The position numbers and the translations under genes are program-made. DNA of 55,063 nucleotides from Deltaproteobacteria bacterium (GTDB lineage: Bacteria > Desulfobacterota > Desulfuromonadia > Desulfuromonadales > Geopsychrobacteraceae): positions 1-55,063 of the forward strand of contig JAJRQI010000023.1 of assembly GCA_024280335.1 (NCBI GenBank). The letters are read 5' to 3'. Each line of letters starts with the position of its first letter. Position 1 is the first letter of the stretch. A model generated the notes under the pieces. It did not search any database and had not been told where the DNA came from. It saw only the letters and a list, made by a program, of their open reading frames with translations. Shown here in pieces: positions 35,756-42,588 of this stretch.

Positions 35756-36552
35756 AACGGGTTCAGAGCGTTTGTCTGGCGTTGCTGTTTACTCCTCTCC
35801 TGTTCTGGGTTGCCCCTGTCATGGCGGAGGATACGGTCTGTATTCAGTGTCATAGCGGTCAGGAAGGGTTGCTGGGGAAGCCGGTTGAGCTCTGGCGAGG
35901 CAGTGTCCATGCTGCCAATGGGATTTCCTGCCATGATTGTCACGGTGGTGACCCTACCGACTTCGCCATGGCGATGAGTCCGGAGCGCGGTTTTATCGGT
36001 GCACCTGACTATGTTGCCGTTCCCGAGTTCTGCGGTCGCTGTCACCTTGGCGTCAAGGAGGATTATCAGGGCAGTGCACACGGTCGGGCTTTGGCCGCCG
36101 GCGGTCCGCAATGTGTCCTCTGCCACGGCAATCATGAGGTCCAACTGGCGAGTATCGAGCTGATCAATGAGGAGAGCTGCTCACGCTGTCACGAGTATGA
36201 GCGAGCGGCAGTGGTCAAGCAGACGATCAATGGCACTGAGGTGACTTTGCACCGGTTGGAGCGATCAGTGGCAGCACTTCATCGGGTCGGGATCGACATG
36301 CGCCGGATTAAAGAAGACCTGTTTGCCAAGCGCAACAGCTTTCGGCGCTTGTTTCATACGGTTGAATTGGAGAAGATTAAAAATCAGACTGCTGAATTCA
36401 ATCAAAGCCTTCTTAAAATCAAGCAACAGATTGACGATCATGAAAGTGAACTCGGCCAGCGAAAAATTGTCGGCGGTGTCATTGTTCTGTTACTGTTGCT
36501 TGGTGGTTGTATCGCTCTGCTGATTCGAAAGAGTTATCACGAGGAAGAGTAG
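35752..36552 (+). CDS. pentahaem c-type cytochrome subunit of the bc complex
   Basis: A 266-residue protein with a signal segment and five CXXCH sites (CIQCH, CHDCH, CGRCH, CVLCH, CSRCH) in the first 155 residues. A helical region (about 165-235, probably coiled coil) and a C-terminal transmembrane helix (VGGVIVLLLLLGGCIALLI) follow, so the protein is anchored by its C-terminus. The position directly after cytochrome b, with an ATGA overlap, indicates it replaces cytochrome c1 as electron acceptor and passes electrons to periplasmic multihaem cytochromes. Confidence 0.9.
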   Translation: MKRVQSVCLALLFTPLLFWVAPVMAEDTVCIQCHSGQEGLLGKPVELWRGSVHAANGISCHDCHGGDPTDFAMAMSPERGFIGAPDYVAVPEFCGRCHLGVKEDYQGSAHGRALAAGGPQCVLCHGNHEVQLASIELINEESCSRCHEYERAAVVKQTINGTEVTLHRLERSVAALHRVGIDMRRIKEDLFAKRNSFRRLFHTVELEKIKNQTAEFNQSLLKIKQQIDDHESELGQRKIVGGVIVLLLLLGGCIALLIRKSYHEEE

Positions 36553-36566
36553 CGTTAACGTTCTGG

Positions 36567-36701
36567 TAACTTCAGCCCATCCCGCCTTCGGCACCCTGGC
36601 GGCGTTGCTGTGCTGCTCAAATGCTCACATAACCATTGTATGCTCCGCTTCTGCGCTGCTCGCGCCTTGCCAGAGCACCAAATTCGGGCGTGCTGAAGTT
36701 A
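36567..36701. repeat. inverted-repeat element with TAACTTCAGC ends
   Basis: TAACTTCAGC (36567-36576) and GCTGAAGTTA (36692-36701) are exact inverted repeats, and the flanks (GTTAACGTTC / GAACGTAAC) extend the match imperfectly. The 115-bp interior is GC-rich and non-coding. The same end sequence recurs near 39777, 43971 and 44231. Confidence 0.65.
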
Positions 36702-36715
36702 CACGTTCTGAACGT

Positions 36716-36768
36716 AACCATAAAAAACGGCAGTGACTATTGAAAGGTCGCTGCCGTTTTTTATGGTT
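36716..36768. terminator. bidirectional rho-independent terminator
   Basis: An 18-bp arm AACCATAAAAAACGGCAG (36716-36733) pairs with its complement at 36751-36768. The stem gives a GC core followed by six T's on both strands. It separates the bc operon (plus) from the convergent 55-residue gene and CheX gene (minus). Confidence 0.9.
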
Positions 36769-36934
36769 ATTCGCCGTCCATGTAGCGTTGGATCCGACGC
36801 CCGACATAGAGTCCGATAGCGGAGCCCAAGGTACTGCTCAGGTAGGCTCCCATCAGCCCCATGGGCAAGCCCGCATACCAGCCGAGCGTCCCTCCGGCAC
36901 TGATTGCGGTTAGCAGGACAATCTGCTTGAGCAT
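36767..36934 (-). CDS. 55-residue glycine-rich membrane protein
   Basis: The frame reads MLKQIVLLTAISAGGT and then a second hydrophobic glycine-rich stretch (LPMGLMGAYLSSTLGSAIGL) ending in the basic-acidic tail GRRIQRYMDGE. Two short hydrophobic segments suggest a small inner-membrane protein. It starts 9 nt after the CheX-like gene stop and ends exactly at a strong terminator, so it is probably the last gene of that transcript. No function is known to me. Confidence 0.65.
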   Translation of the reverse strand: MLKQIVLLTAISAGGTLGWYAGLPMGLMGAYLSSTLGSAIGLYVGRRIQRYMDGE

Positions 36935-36943
36935 CGCCGGCGG

Positions 36944-37813
36944 CTAATCCTGAGCAACAAAGATGGTCAATTCGAAAACTTCACCATCGGATAGATAAAT
37001 CGGGAACATCAGGGCGGTGTGGTCGTCAGGAACCGTAATCCCTTCCTGGGCATCACTTCTCATCTCCGGCGGGGTGATGTCGATGGTATGGCCTCTTTGA
37101 GCCGCCTTGGCGACCACGTTGCCGCAGACGATATTGATGAACTCCATCACTGAATCATCGAGAACCTCAACCGGTTCATTTTCTACCGAAGTTTCGTCCA
37201 GAATCGCTTTGGCCACCAGCTCGCGGGTGTTTTCAGAGACCGAAAGCAGGTAGCGGGCGCTGACTTCGCCACAAAATCCCATTTCAGCAATAATCGGCCG
37301 GCTGGGAAGTTTGTCGATAATAGTACAGGGACCGGTGCGGATGGATAGATTGGCGACCCGGGTCAGCATCTTGTAGGTCAGGTCCGCGACCATCTCCCAG
37401 ATCGGCTGATGAGGGACCCCGGCCGGAATTTCGATTTTTTCTGCAACATAGGCAAGTTGGTCATCCTTAAAGGCTTTCAGGTAGCCTTCAAGCTCAGCTT
37501 CTGAGAGAGCGCCAATTTTGATCAGGGCTTCACCGATGTAAAGGTGGTTGTTGCGCTGCCTGGTCAGGACCTGTTGCACTTGCTCGGCAGTCAAAAAACC
37601 CAATTTGACTGCCATGTCACCAAACTGGAGATCCTCGTTACGTTGTGCCTGGTGGGTTTTGGCAATATCGACGGTCGACATCAGACCCATCTCGACGACC
37701 ATTTCACCAAATTTAAGGTTGGTTTTTTCCTGCAGGTCGATTGCTTTCAGCAGTTCCACCCGAGACACTGCGCCTTTTTCCACCACAAACTGGCCAAAGA
37801 ATTTGACTGCCAT
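36944..37813 (-). CDS. CheX-like chemotaxis phosphatase with GspE-N/MshEN-like N-terminal repeats
   Basis: A 289-residue cytoplasmic protein. Residues 1-115 contain three similar helical units (FGEMVVEMGLMS, FGDMAVKLGFLTAEQVQQVL, IGEALIKIGALSEAELEGYL), as in type II secretion ATPase N-domains, some of which (MshEN) bind cyclic di-GMP. Residues 145-289 resemble CheX/CheC: a DLTYKMLT segment, the E-x-x-N pattern in DSVMEFINIVCGNVVAKA, and a final beta segment. It would dephosphorylate a CheY-like partner; the next gene upstream encodes one. Confidence 0.75.
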   Translation of the reverse strand: MAVKFFGQFVVEKGAVSRVELLKAIDLQEKTNLKFGEMVVEMGLMSTVDIAKTHQAQRNEDLQFGDMAVKLGFLTAEQVQQVLTRQRNNHLYIGEALIKIGALSEAELEGYLKAFKDDQLAYVAEKIEIPAGVPHQPIWEMVADLTYKMLTRVANLSIRTGPCTIIDKLPSRPIIAEMGFCGEVSARYLLSVSENTRELVAKAILDETSVENEPVEVLDDSVMEFINIVCGNVVAKAAQRGHTIDITPPEMRSDAQEGITVPDDHTALMFPIYLSDGEVFELTIFVAQD

Positions 37814-37850
37814 ACTATTCCGTTCTCCTTGTGGGCTGAGTCATGATCGC

Positions 37851-38210
37851 TTAAACGCGCCGCAACATTTCCAGGACAGAGTCTTTTTCGAACGGTTTCG
37901 AAATGACATCTTTGGCACCAAGGCGGAGCGCCTCGGTATATTTGTCGCCGACCCCACCCAAAGAGGTGACCATAACGACAGTAATGCCAGGCATCAACTG
38001 ACTTAGGCTGCGCAGAGCCGTCAGACCGTCCATGACCGGCATGTTCATGTCCATGCAGACAATGTCCGGTTTGTGCTGCTGACAAAGCTTGATTGCTTCT
38101 GCACCGTTACGGCCCTGAGCGACCACTTCAAATTCTTCACCGCTGTTGACAATTTTCTCCAGCTGACGTGAGACAGCAATGCTGTCATCCACGATCAGAA
38201 CCTTTTTCAT
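37851..38210 (-). CDS. CheY-like single-domain response regulator
   Basis: A 119-residue receiver domain. Acidic residues DD at positions 9-10, the phosphoacceptor Asp in VCMDMNMPVMDG (about residue 53), the conserved Thr/Ser in VMVTSLG and the Lys in VISKPFEKD are all visible. There is no output domain. It lies 37 nt upstream of the CheX-like gene, in the same direction, so the two probably form a signalling pair. GGAGG lies 6 nt before the ATG; the frame extends seven codons further but without a site. Confidence 0.93.
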   Translation of the reverse strand: MKKVLIVDDSIAVSRQLEKIVNSGEEFEVVAQGRNGAEAIKLCQQHKPDIVCMDMNMPVMDGLTALRSLSQLMPGITVVMVTSLGGVGDKYTEALRLGAKDVISKPFEKDSVLEMLRRV

Positions 38211-38324
38211 GTGAAGCCTCCCCGTAATCATTGTTATGAAGACTAAAGGTTAGCAGATAAATTTAATCATGCCTAGTTTTAAAATAGACAATTTTAATTT
38301 ATTTGAACAAATAACATGCTCTTC

Positions 38325-39170
38325 TTATCGATATTTTTTGAGCTGCTGGTAGGCACGTTCCACATTTCCGGGAGTGAAGCTTTGATAGCCGGAAAGATGG
38401 TCGTGTTTGGGCAGGGAAAACGTTGCCAGGGTTGTTTCCAGATTGTCTCCTTTTTCAATGTGCTCAAGGATTTTAGTCAGGAAATCTTTCAGATAACGTT
38501 TAAAGGTATTCAAGTTGTTCATGTCACCGACCGGGCCGAATCCGGGAACCACCTTTTTTACTTGCAGCGCCCCGAGCCCCTCCAGGGCGGTCGCCCAGCC
38601 AGTCAGGGAGCCGGCACCAAGAAAGCCGACACTGTCGAAATAAGCCAGATCACTGGTGAAAAGAATTTTACTCTGCGGGACGTAGGCGATCAGGTCGCCC
38701 TCACTGTGAGCAGAACCGATATTGGTCAGAATCAGGGTTCTTTGTGTTCCTTCGAAAGTCAGCCCCTCTTTAAAGAAGAGCAGCGGATTCTCCAGCGTTC
38801 TCGGTTCCTGCCGCATAATCAGGCGGGTCTCGATGCTCATCGCCAGGTCTTTGTTGGCCGGAATGTCAAAATCGATAAAGGTGTAACCGGGGTGATGGTG
38901 GGCCAGCACAAAGGCCCGAATCGGTTTGGGGCTGATTTCCGAGGTTGCCGCAATCAGATCATTGATCGCCCGGCGGCTGAAGTGGGCGCCGCAGACAACC
39001 ATCTGGGTGCCGAGATCAACAATGAAGGCATTTGACGTTGCCGCACTGCCAGGCTCGGCCAAAGCAGCGTAAATACCGTCGTCCACCTCTTCAATCCGGT
39101 ATGAATTCTGCGCCAGGACCGGTTGAGCCAGCAGCAGAGTCAGGAATAACAAAACGGCTATTCTGTGCAT
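38325..39170 (-). CDS. exported MBL-fold protein with altered metal site
   Basis: A 281-residue metallo-beta-lactamase fold protein with a signal peptide (LLFLTLLLAQPVLAQN). The layout is that of SoxH/quinoprotein-relay hydrolases. The usual HXHXDH motif is here HHHPGY, so the Asp and third His are absent. GSAHSEGD keeps its His, TSDLAY keeps the Asp, but the late PGHGP motif is PGFGP. Three expected ligands are thus missing, so normal two-zinc chemistry is unlikely. A non-catalytic role or a different metal is possible. It lies between a CheY-like gene and the tRNA. Confidence 0.8.
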   Translation of the reverse strand: MHRIAVLLFLTLLLAQPVLAQNSYRIEEVDDGIYAALAEPGSAATSNAFIVDLGTQMVVCGAHFSRRAINDLIAATSEISPKPIRAFVLAHHHPGYTFIDFDIPANKDLAMSIETRLIMRQEPRTLENPLLFFKEGLTFEGTQRTLILTNIGSAHSEGDLIAYVPQSKILFTSDLAYFDSVGFLGAGSLTGWATALEGLGALQVKKVVPGFGPVGDMNNLNTFKRYLKDFLTKILEHIEKGDNLETTLATFSLPKHDHLSGYQSFTPGNVERAYQQLKKYR

Positions 39171-39190
39171 GTAAATCCTCTTATTTGCGG

Positions 39191-39219
39191 TTGCATTGTC
39201 GTCTTTTATGGAGTATATA
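39191..39219 (+). promoter_or_regulatory. promoter of tRNA-Arg
   Basis: TTGCAT (39191-39196), a 17-bp spacer and TATATA (39214-39219) lie 12 nt upstream of the tRNA 5' end. Confidence 0.65.
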
Positions 39220-39231
39220 CTACAGCCCTAC

Positions 39232-39308
<77 letters not shown>

Positions 39309-39317
39309 ATAAATATC

Positions 39318-39350
39318 AAACGGTTAGCGAGTTTTCGCTAGCCGTTTTTT
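39318..39350 (+). terminator. terminator of tRNA-Arg
   Basis: AACGGTTAGCGA and TCGCTAGCCGTT pair with a GTTT loop and a G-T wobble, followed by seven T's. Confidence 0.85.
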
Positions 39351-39352
39351 TA

Positions 39353-39828
39353 TTGGTGTCCAAGCGGTGCCCATCTGGTGCCCGCTCCTTAAGTTGGGAT
39401 ACTTCTCCGTTGTTGGGCATTATGCCTCAGTTTGTGTGTCCGGGATAGTGCCGCCACTTCAGATCTGGATGGTTTCAAAATTCTTGCTATTTCACGCAGG
39501 CACATGATAGAAATTCAGTGTTTTTTGTAAACCATTCAAAGTGTGTCCCGTTTTCGGCACTCTCCTGATGAGGTTTTGCGGTCAAAGGCAATGGGACACG
39601 GATCTACACGGATGGGCACGGATTTAGATGCAACGCAAGGAGTACTCTTGTCGGTTTCGGCTTAATCCGTTGAAATCAGATTTTATCCGTGTTCAGGGGT
39701 TTTGAAATCCGAGGCAATGGCCGAAAGCGAATGACGGTGTTTTATCAAGGACTCCTGCCTGCGTCGTGCCACATAATGTGCTGAAGTTATCAATTTTAAT
39801 TGTATTGCGTAATAGAAAAGGTGGTGTC
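39353..39828. other. non-coding region downstream of tRNA-Arg with degenerate repeats
   Basis: No convincing gene is seen on either strand. Notable features are GGTGCCC direct repeats just past the tRNA terminator (about 39366-39383), an ACACGGATCTACACGGAT / CACGGATTT block at about 39596-39626 with its inverse ATCCGTGTT near 39688, and GTGCTGAAGTTA at 39777-39788. tRNA genes are common integration sites, so this may be the scar of a past insertion; no integrase remains here. Confidence 0.5.
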
Positions 39829-41898
39829 ATGGAAATGCCCAAAAGTTTTCTAGTCGCTTTAGCATGCTTTTCCTTGTTGCTTATTTCAACTATTCCGAAA
39901 GATTCCCACGCGGCTTGTCCCGCTCCAGCCCAAATTGTCGGGAGCACCTATAGCCCGACTTCTATTCAGGATGCTTATGATTACGCCCGTACGGCTTTGG
40001 GCCTGACAGATTTTACGCTTCGCCTTGCCGGCGAAATTTTTACAGGAGATTTACATCTCGATGGTGGCTCGGTCGTACTCGATGGTGGTTATGACTGCTC
40101 CTTCACGACCAAAACCGCCACGCCTACAGGTATTTTTGGGACGGTTTTCATTTCTGCCGGCGCTGCCAACTTTGCGGGGGGTGTCAATATTGTATCGACA
40201 ACGCAATGTGATTTTGATGTCGATCTTGACGGCTTCACTTCGATAGGTTCCTGCTTGGGCACTGCCGATGACTGTAACGACAGCAATGCTAACGTCTACC
40301 CCGGTGCGTCCGAAATCTGCGATGGCATCGACAACAACTGTGACGGGCAGATTGATGAAAATGTCTTTCCGCCTGATGCCGATGGAGATGGATATTACGG
40401 TCCCGGTTGCGGCTTGGTTGGCGAAGACTGTAATGATGACGATGCCACGATTCATCCGGGCGCTCTCGATATTCCCTACGACGGGATCGACCAGGATTGC
40501 AGCGGCGCGGACCTGACATTCGACGGGGAAATCTGCATCGGCTGCCATGTAGGCCTTACGGGGCCACCAGAGACATGTACAGGCTTGCACGACCTGACGA
40601 CTGCCCCGGATGCGTCCTGCGCCGGCTGCCACGCTCCGATTGTCAGCAATATTCTGCCCGGCCACTATGGGCGGACGGTTCTCTCCGACGGTAACGGCAT
40701 GACCGCCGGTTCGACCATTGTCTGCGCTTCCTGTCACGATCCGAATGATATTCTGCACCAGTGGGGCAGCCAGACGGTCTGGCCGAAGGTTCTGGCGGTA
40801 ACACCGAACATCGACTGTGACACCTGTCACGAAAACCGCGCAGCGGGGCATGAGACCGCCGCGGCGCATGACAACCGGGTCATTCTTGCCGAGTGCGGCA
40901 CCTGCCACACCAGCGATACGACGATCATCGGCCCCAGCAGTAACGGGACGCTGACCAGCGCCGCCGATGTCGATACTCTGCACCGTTCCGACTGTGATCT
41001 TTGCCACAGCTACACCGGCAGCAAGCTGAATACAGCGACCGTTCGCCAAGTCATCGTGCAAGGGGTCGGCGGTACCCCGGTCAACTGCACCGCTTGCCAC
41101 ACCGGCAAGGCGACCAACCACATTGATTTCGTCCACCCGATCTCCGTCGGGCCGAACGATCTTTCTTTTAATCCCCCGGGGATTCTCTGTGGCAATTGTC
41201 ACAATGTGTCGACTTGGGCCGAGATTGAAGGTGTCGAGCACAATGTTGTCACCAACGGAATCGGTTCCTGTGCGACCTGTCACAACAGTACCCGGCAGGA
41301 TGTGGTCAATACCATCGCTCAGGGACTTAACCCGACTCACTGCTTGAACTGCCATTCGGATAAGTCTTTGACCGAGCACGGCATGGTTGACCACGCAGCA
41401 CTCGGCTACGTGACCGGCGGTACGACCTACTGTCTTAACTGTCATGACGGAATCGATGCGGTGACCGTAACCCACAACTTCGATTGCTTCCTCTGCCATA
41501 CCAGTCTGCCGGCACTGAAAGCAGGGTTGCCGATTCATGGCGGAACCTGCATCGACTGTCACACGACCACTTGGGAAGGCATCCACGCAACAAACCCGCC
41601 CAGCCATAACGCATTGGTCCAGGTCGCTACGACAAGCTGCGGCAACTGCCACAGCGATCCGCCGCCGCTGGCCGATGCGGTCGATCCGAAGGTGCACGAC
41701 GCCTGTTCCAGCTGTCATGATACCACCGGTGGTCTTCTCAGCCTGGCGATCGGCAAGGACTTTATCTCTGGCGGAAATTGCACAAGCTGCCACGCTGGAA
41801 GCTGGGAGGGTATCCACCCGACTGCTCCGCAGTCCCATTCGAGCTGCACCAGCTGTCACAATGCAGCGACAGGCTCCCTTCTGATTCTGGGTCAGTAG
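39829..41898 (+). CDS. exported 17-haem cytochrome with MopE-like metal-binding repeats
   Basis: A 689-residue exported protein (signal LVALACFSLLLISTIPKDSHA). Three regions follow. Residues about 25-120 are beta-rich (GGSVVLDGGYDC), like a short beta-helix. Residues about 130-225 carry two MopE-type metal-binding repeats (DDCNDSNANVYPGASEICDG, IDNNCDGQIDE; then EDCNDDDATIHPG, DGIDQDC). Residues 230-689 hold 17 CXXCH sites with extra histidines between them. MopE-like motifs bind calcium or copper at the cell surface, so an outer-surface electron carrier is likely. The start at 39829 follows AAAAGGTGG. A strong terminator follows the gene. Confidence 0.85.
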   Translation: MEMPKSFLVALACFSLLLISTIPKDSHAACPAPAQIVGSTYSPTSIQDAYDYARTALGLTDFTLRLAGEIFTGDLHLDGGSVVLDGGYDCSFTTKTATPTGIFGTVFISAGAANFAGGVNIVSTTQCDFDVDLDGFTSIGSCLGTADDCNDSNANVYPGASEICDGIDNNCDGQIDENVFPPDADGDGYYGPGCGLVGEDCNDDDATIHPGALDIPYDGIDQDCSGADLTFDGEICIGCHVGLTGPPETCTGLHDLTTAPDASCAGCHAPIVSNILPGHYGRTVLSDGNGMTAGSTIVCASCHDPNDILHQWGSQTVWPKVLAVTPNIDCDTCHENRAAGHETAAAHDNRVILAECGTCHTSDTTIIGPSSNGTLTSAADVDTLHRSDCDLCHSYTGSKLNTATVRQVIVQGVGGTPVNCTACHTGKATNHIDFVHPISVGPNDLSFNPPGILCGNCHNVSTWAEIEGVEHNVVTNGIGSCATCHNSTRQDVVNTIAQGLNPTHCLNCHSDKSLTEHGMVDHAALGYVTGGTTYCLNCHDGIDAVTVTHNFDCFLCHTSLPALKAGLPIHGGTCIDCHTTTWEGIHATNPPSHNALVQVATTSCGNCHSDPPPLADAVDPKVHDACSSCHDTTGGLLSLAIGKDFISGGNCTSCHAGSWEGIHPTAPQSHSSCTSCHNAATGSLLILGQ

Positions 41899-41955
41899 AG
41901 GCTGTGTGGTTGAGGCCGTAACTGGCCTGTCAGCTTCTGCCAAGTATTCCCCGCA

Positions 41956-41997
41956 ACAGACCCCCCGAGCTGCAACCTGCCGGCTCGGGGGGTCTGT
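41956..41997 (+). terminator. rho-independent terminator of the 17-haem gene
   Basis: ACAGACCCCCCGAGC (41956-41970) pairs perfectly with its 15-nt complement at 41983-41997, followed by TTGTGG; a very stable stem though the T-run is short. Confidence 0.7.
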
Positions 41998-42355
41998 TTG
42001 TGGAATCCTCAGGCTGCGAGCTCTCTACTGTCGCTGAGAAGTCCGATCCATGCTCAAGCAGCTCTGGATTTTTGACCTGAACCTGAATCTGATGAGCTGA
42101 TCCCCCCCGATTACCGCTCGAGGTCTTCATTTCAAAGGATAAGATTTGCCGGCTGTGTCTTTGCACAGTTTCAATCTGGCGATTTCACATGAAAGGGTCA
42201 GTGAAAATCCCCAATTGGGCAAGTTTGGGCCGCTATTGTTGCAAACTGCCTGGCGGTGAAAATTTATTTTTGATCAAATAAACATCGGTAAGTAAAGGGG
42301 AAAAATCGAAAGATCAGCTTGTGCTTTCAGTTTGTGTTTTCTTTTTATCAAAGCT

Positions 42356-42370
42356 TGGCACACGCGTTGC
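42356..42370 (+). promoter_or_regulatory. sigma-54 (-24/-12) promoter of the OmcS-like gene
   Basis: TTGGCAC-ACGCG-TTGCT matches the RpoN consensus TGGCAC-N5-TTGC exactly; the invariant GG (42357-42358) and GC (42369-42370) are 10 nt apart. It lies about 220 nt upstream of the OmcS-like ATG. The enhancer-binding activator is not in the window. Confidence 0.85.
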
Positions 42371-42382
42371 TAGCTATACCCA

Positions 42383-42588
42383 ATGAGTATCGCGAATCCC
42401 AATAAAACAAATAGGCGGGGTCGGTTTGAACTTTGTGATATGGCCGAAAGGAGGTGCAGCAGGATCGCTAGCCTGTCACGTCAAACTAGAGAGAATATAA
42501 AAAAGAATATCGAGTTGGAGACCTTGGCACTGCGTAGGGCAACGCCGAGCGAAACGCAAAATGAAAAACATTCATTTGGAGGAAAACG
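42383..42588 (+). ncRNA. long structured 5' leader of the OmcS-like mRNA
   Basis: About 206 nt lie between the expected transcription start and the ATG. A three-part hairpin is visible: GTTTGA (42424-42429) with TCAAAC (42481-42486), GTGA (42435-42438) with TCAC (42476-42479), and GGC (42442-42444) with GCC (42471-42473). The purine-rich loop contains GGAGGTGCAGCAGGA. A second potential fold lies near 42526-42560. It does not match the GEMM (cyclic dinucleotide) consensus. A 69-codon open frame at 42383 has no ribosome-binding site and is not accepted. Confidence 0.4.

Noticed and set aside
39597-39700. CRISPR-like array from the ACACGGAT repeats
   Set aside because: The units are short, irregular and without spacers of constant length; there are no cas genes.
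40051-41943. 630-codon minus-strand frame opposite the 17-haem cytochrome
   Set aside because: Its composition reflects complemented CXXCH codons; it also runs through the terminator beyond the gene.
42373-42588. GEMM-type cyclic dinucleotide riboswitch
   Set aside because: The conserved GGCAAA and ACGCAAAGC core segments are absent.
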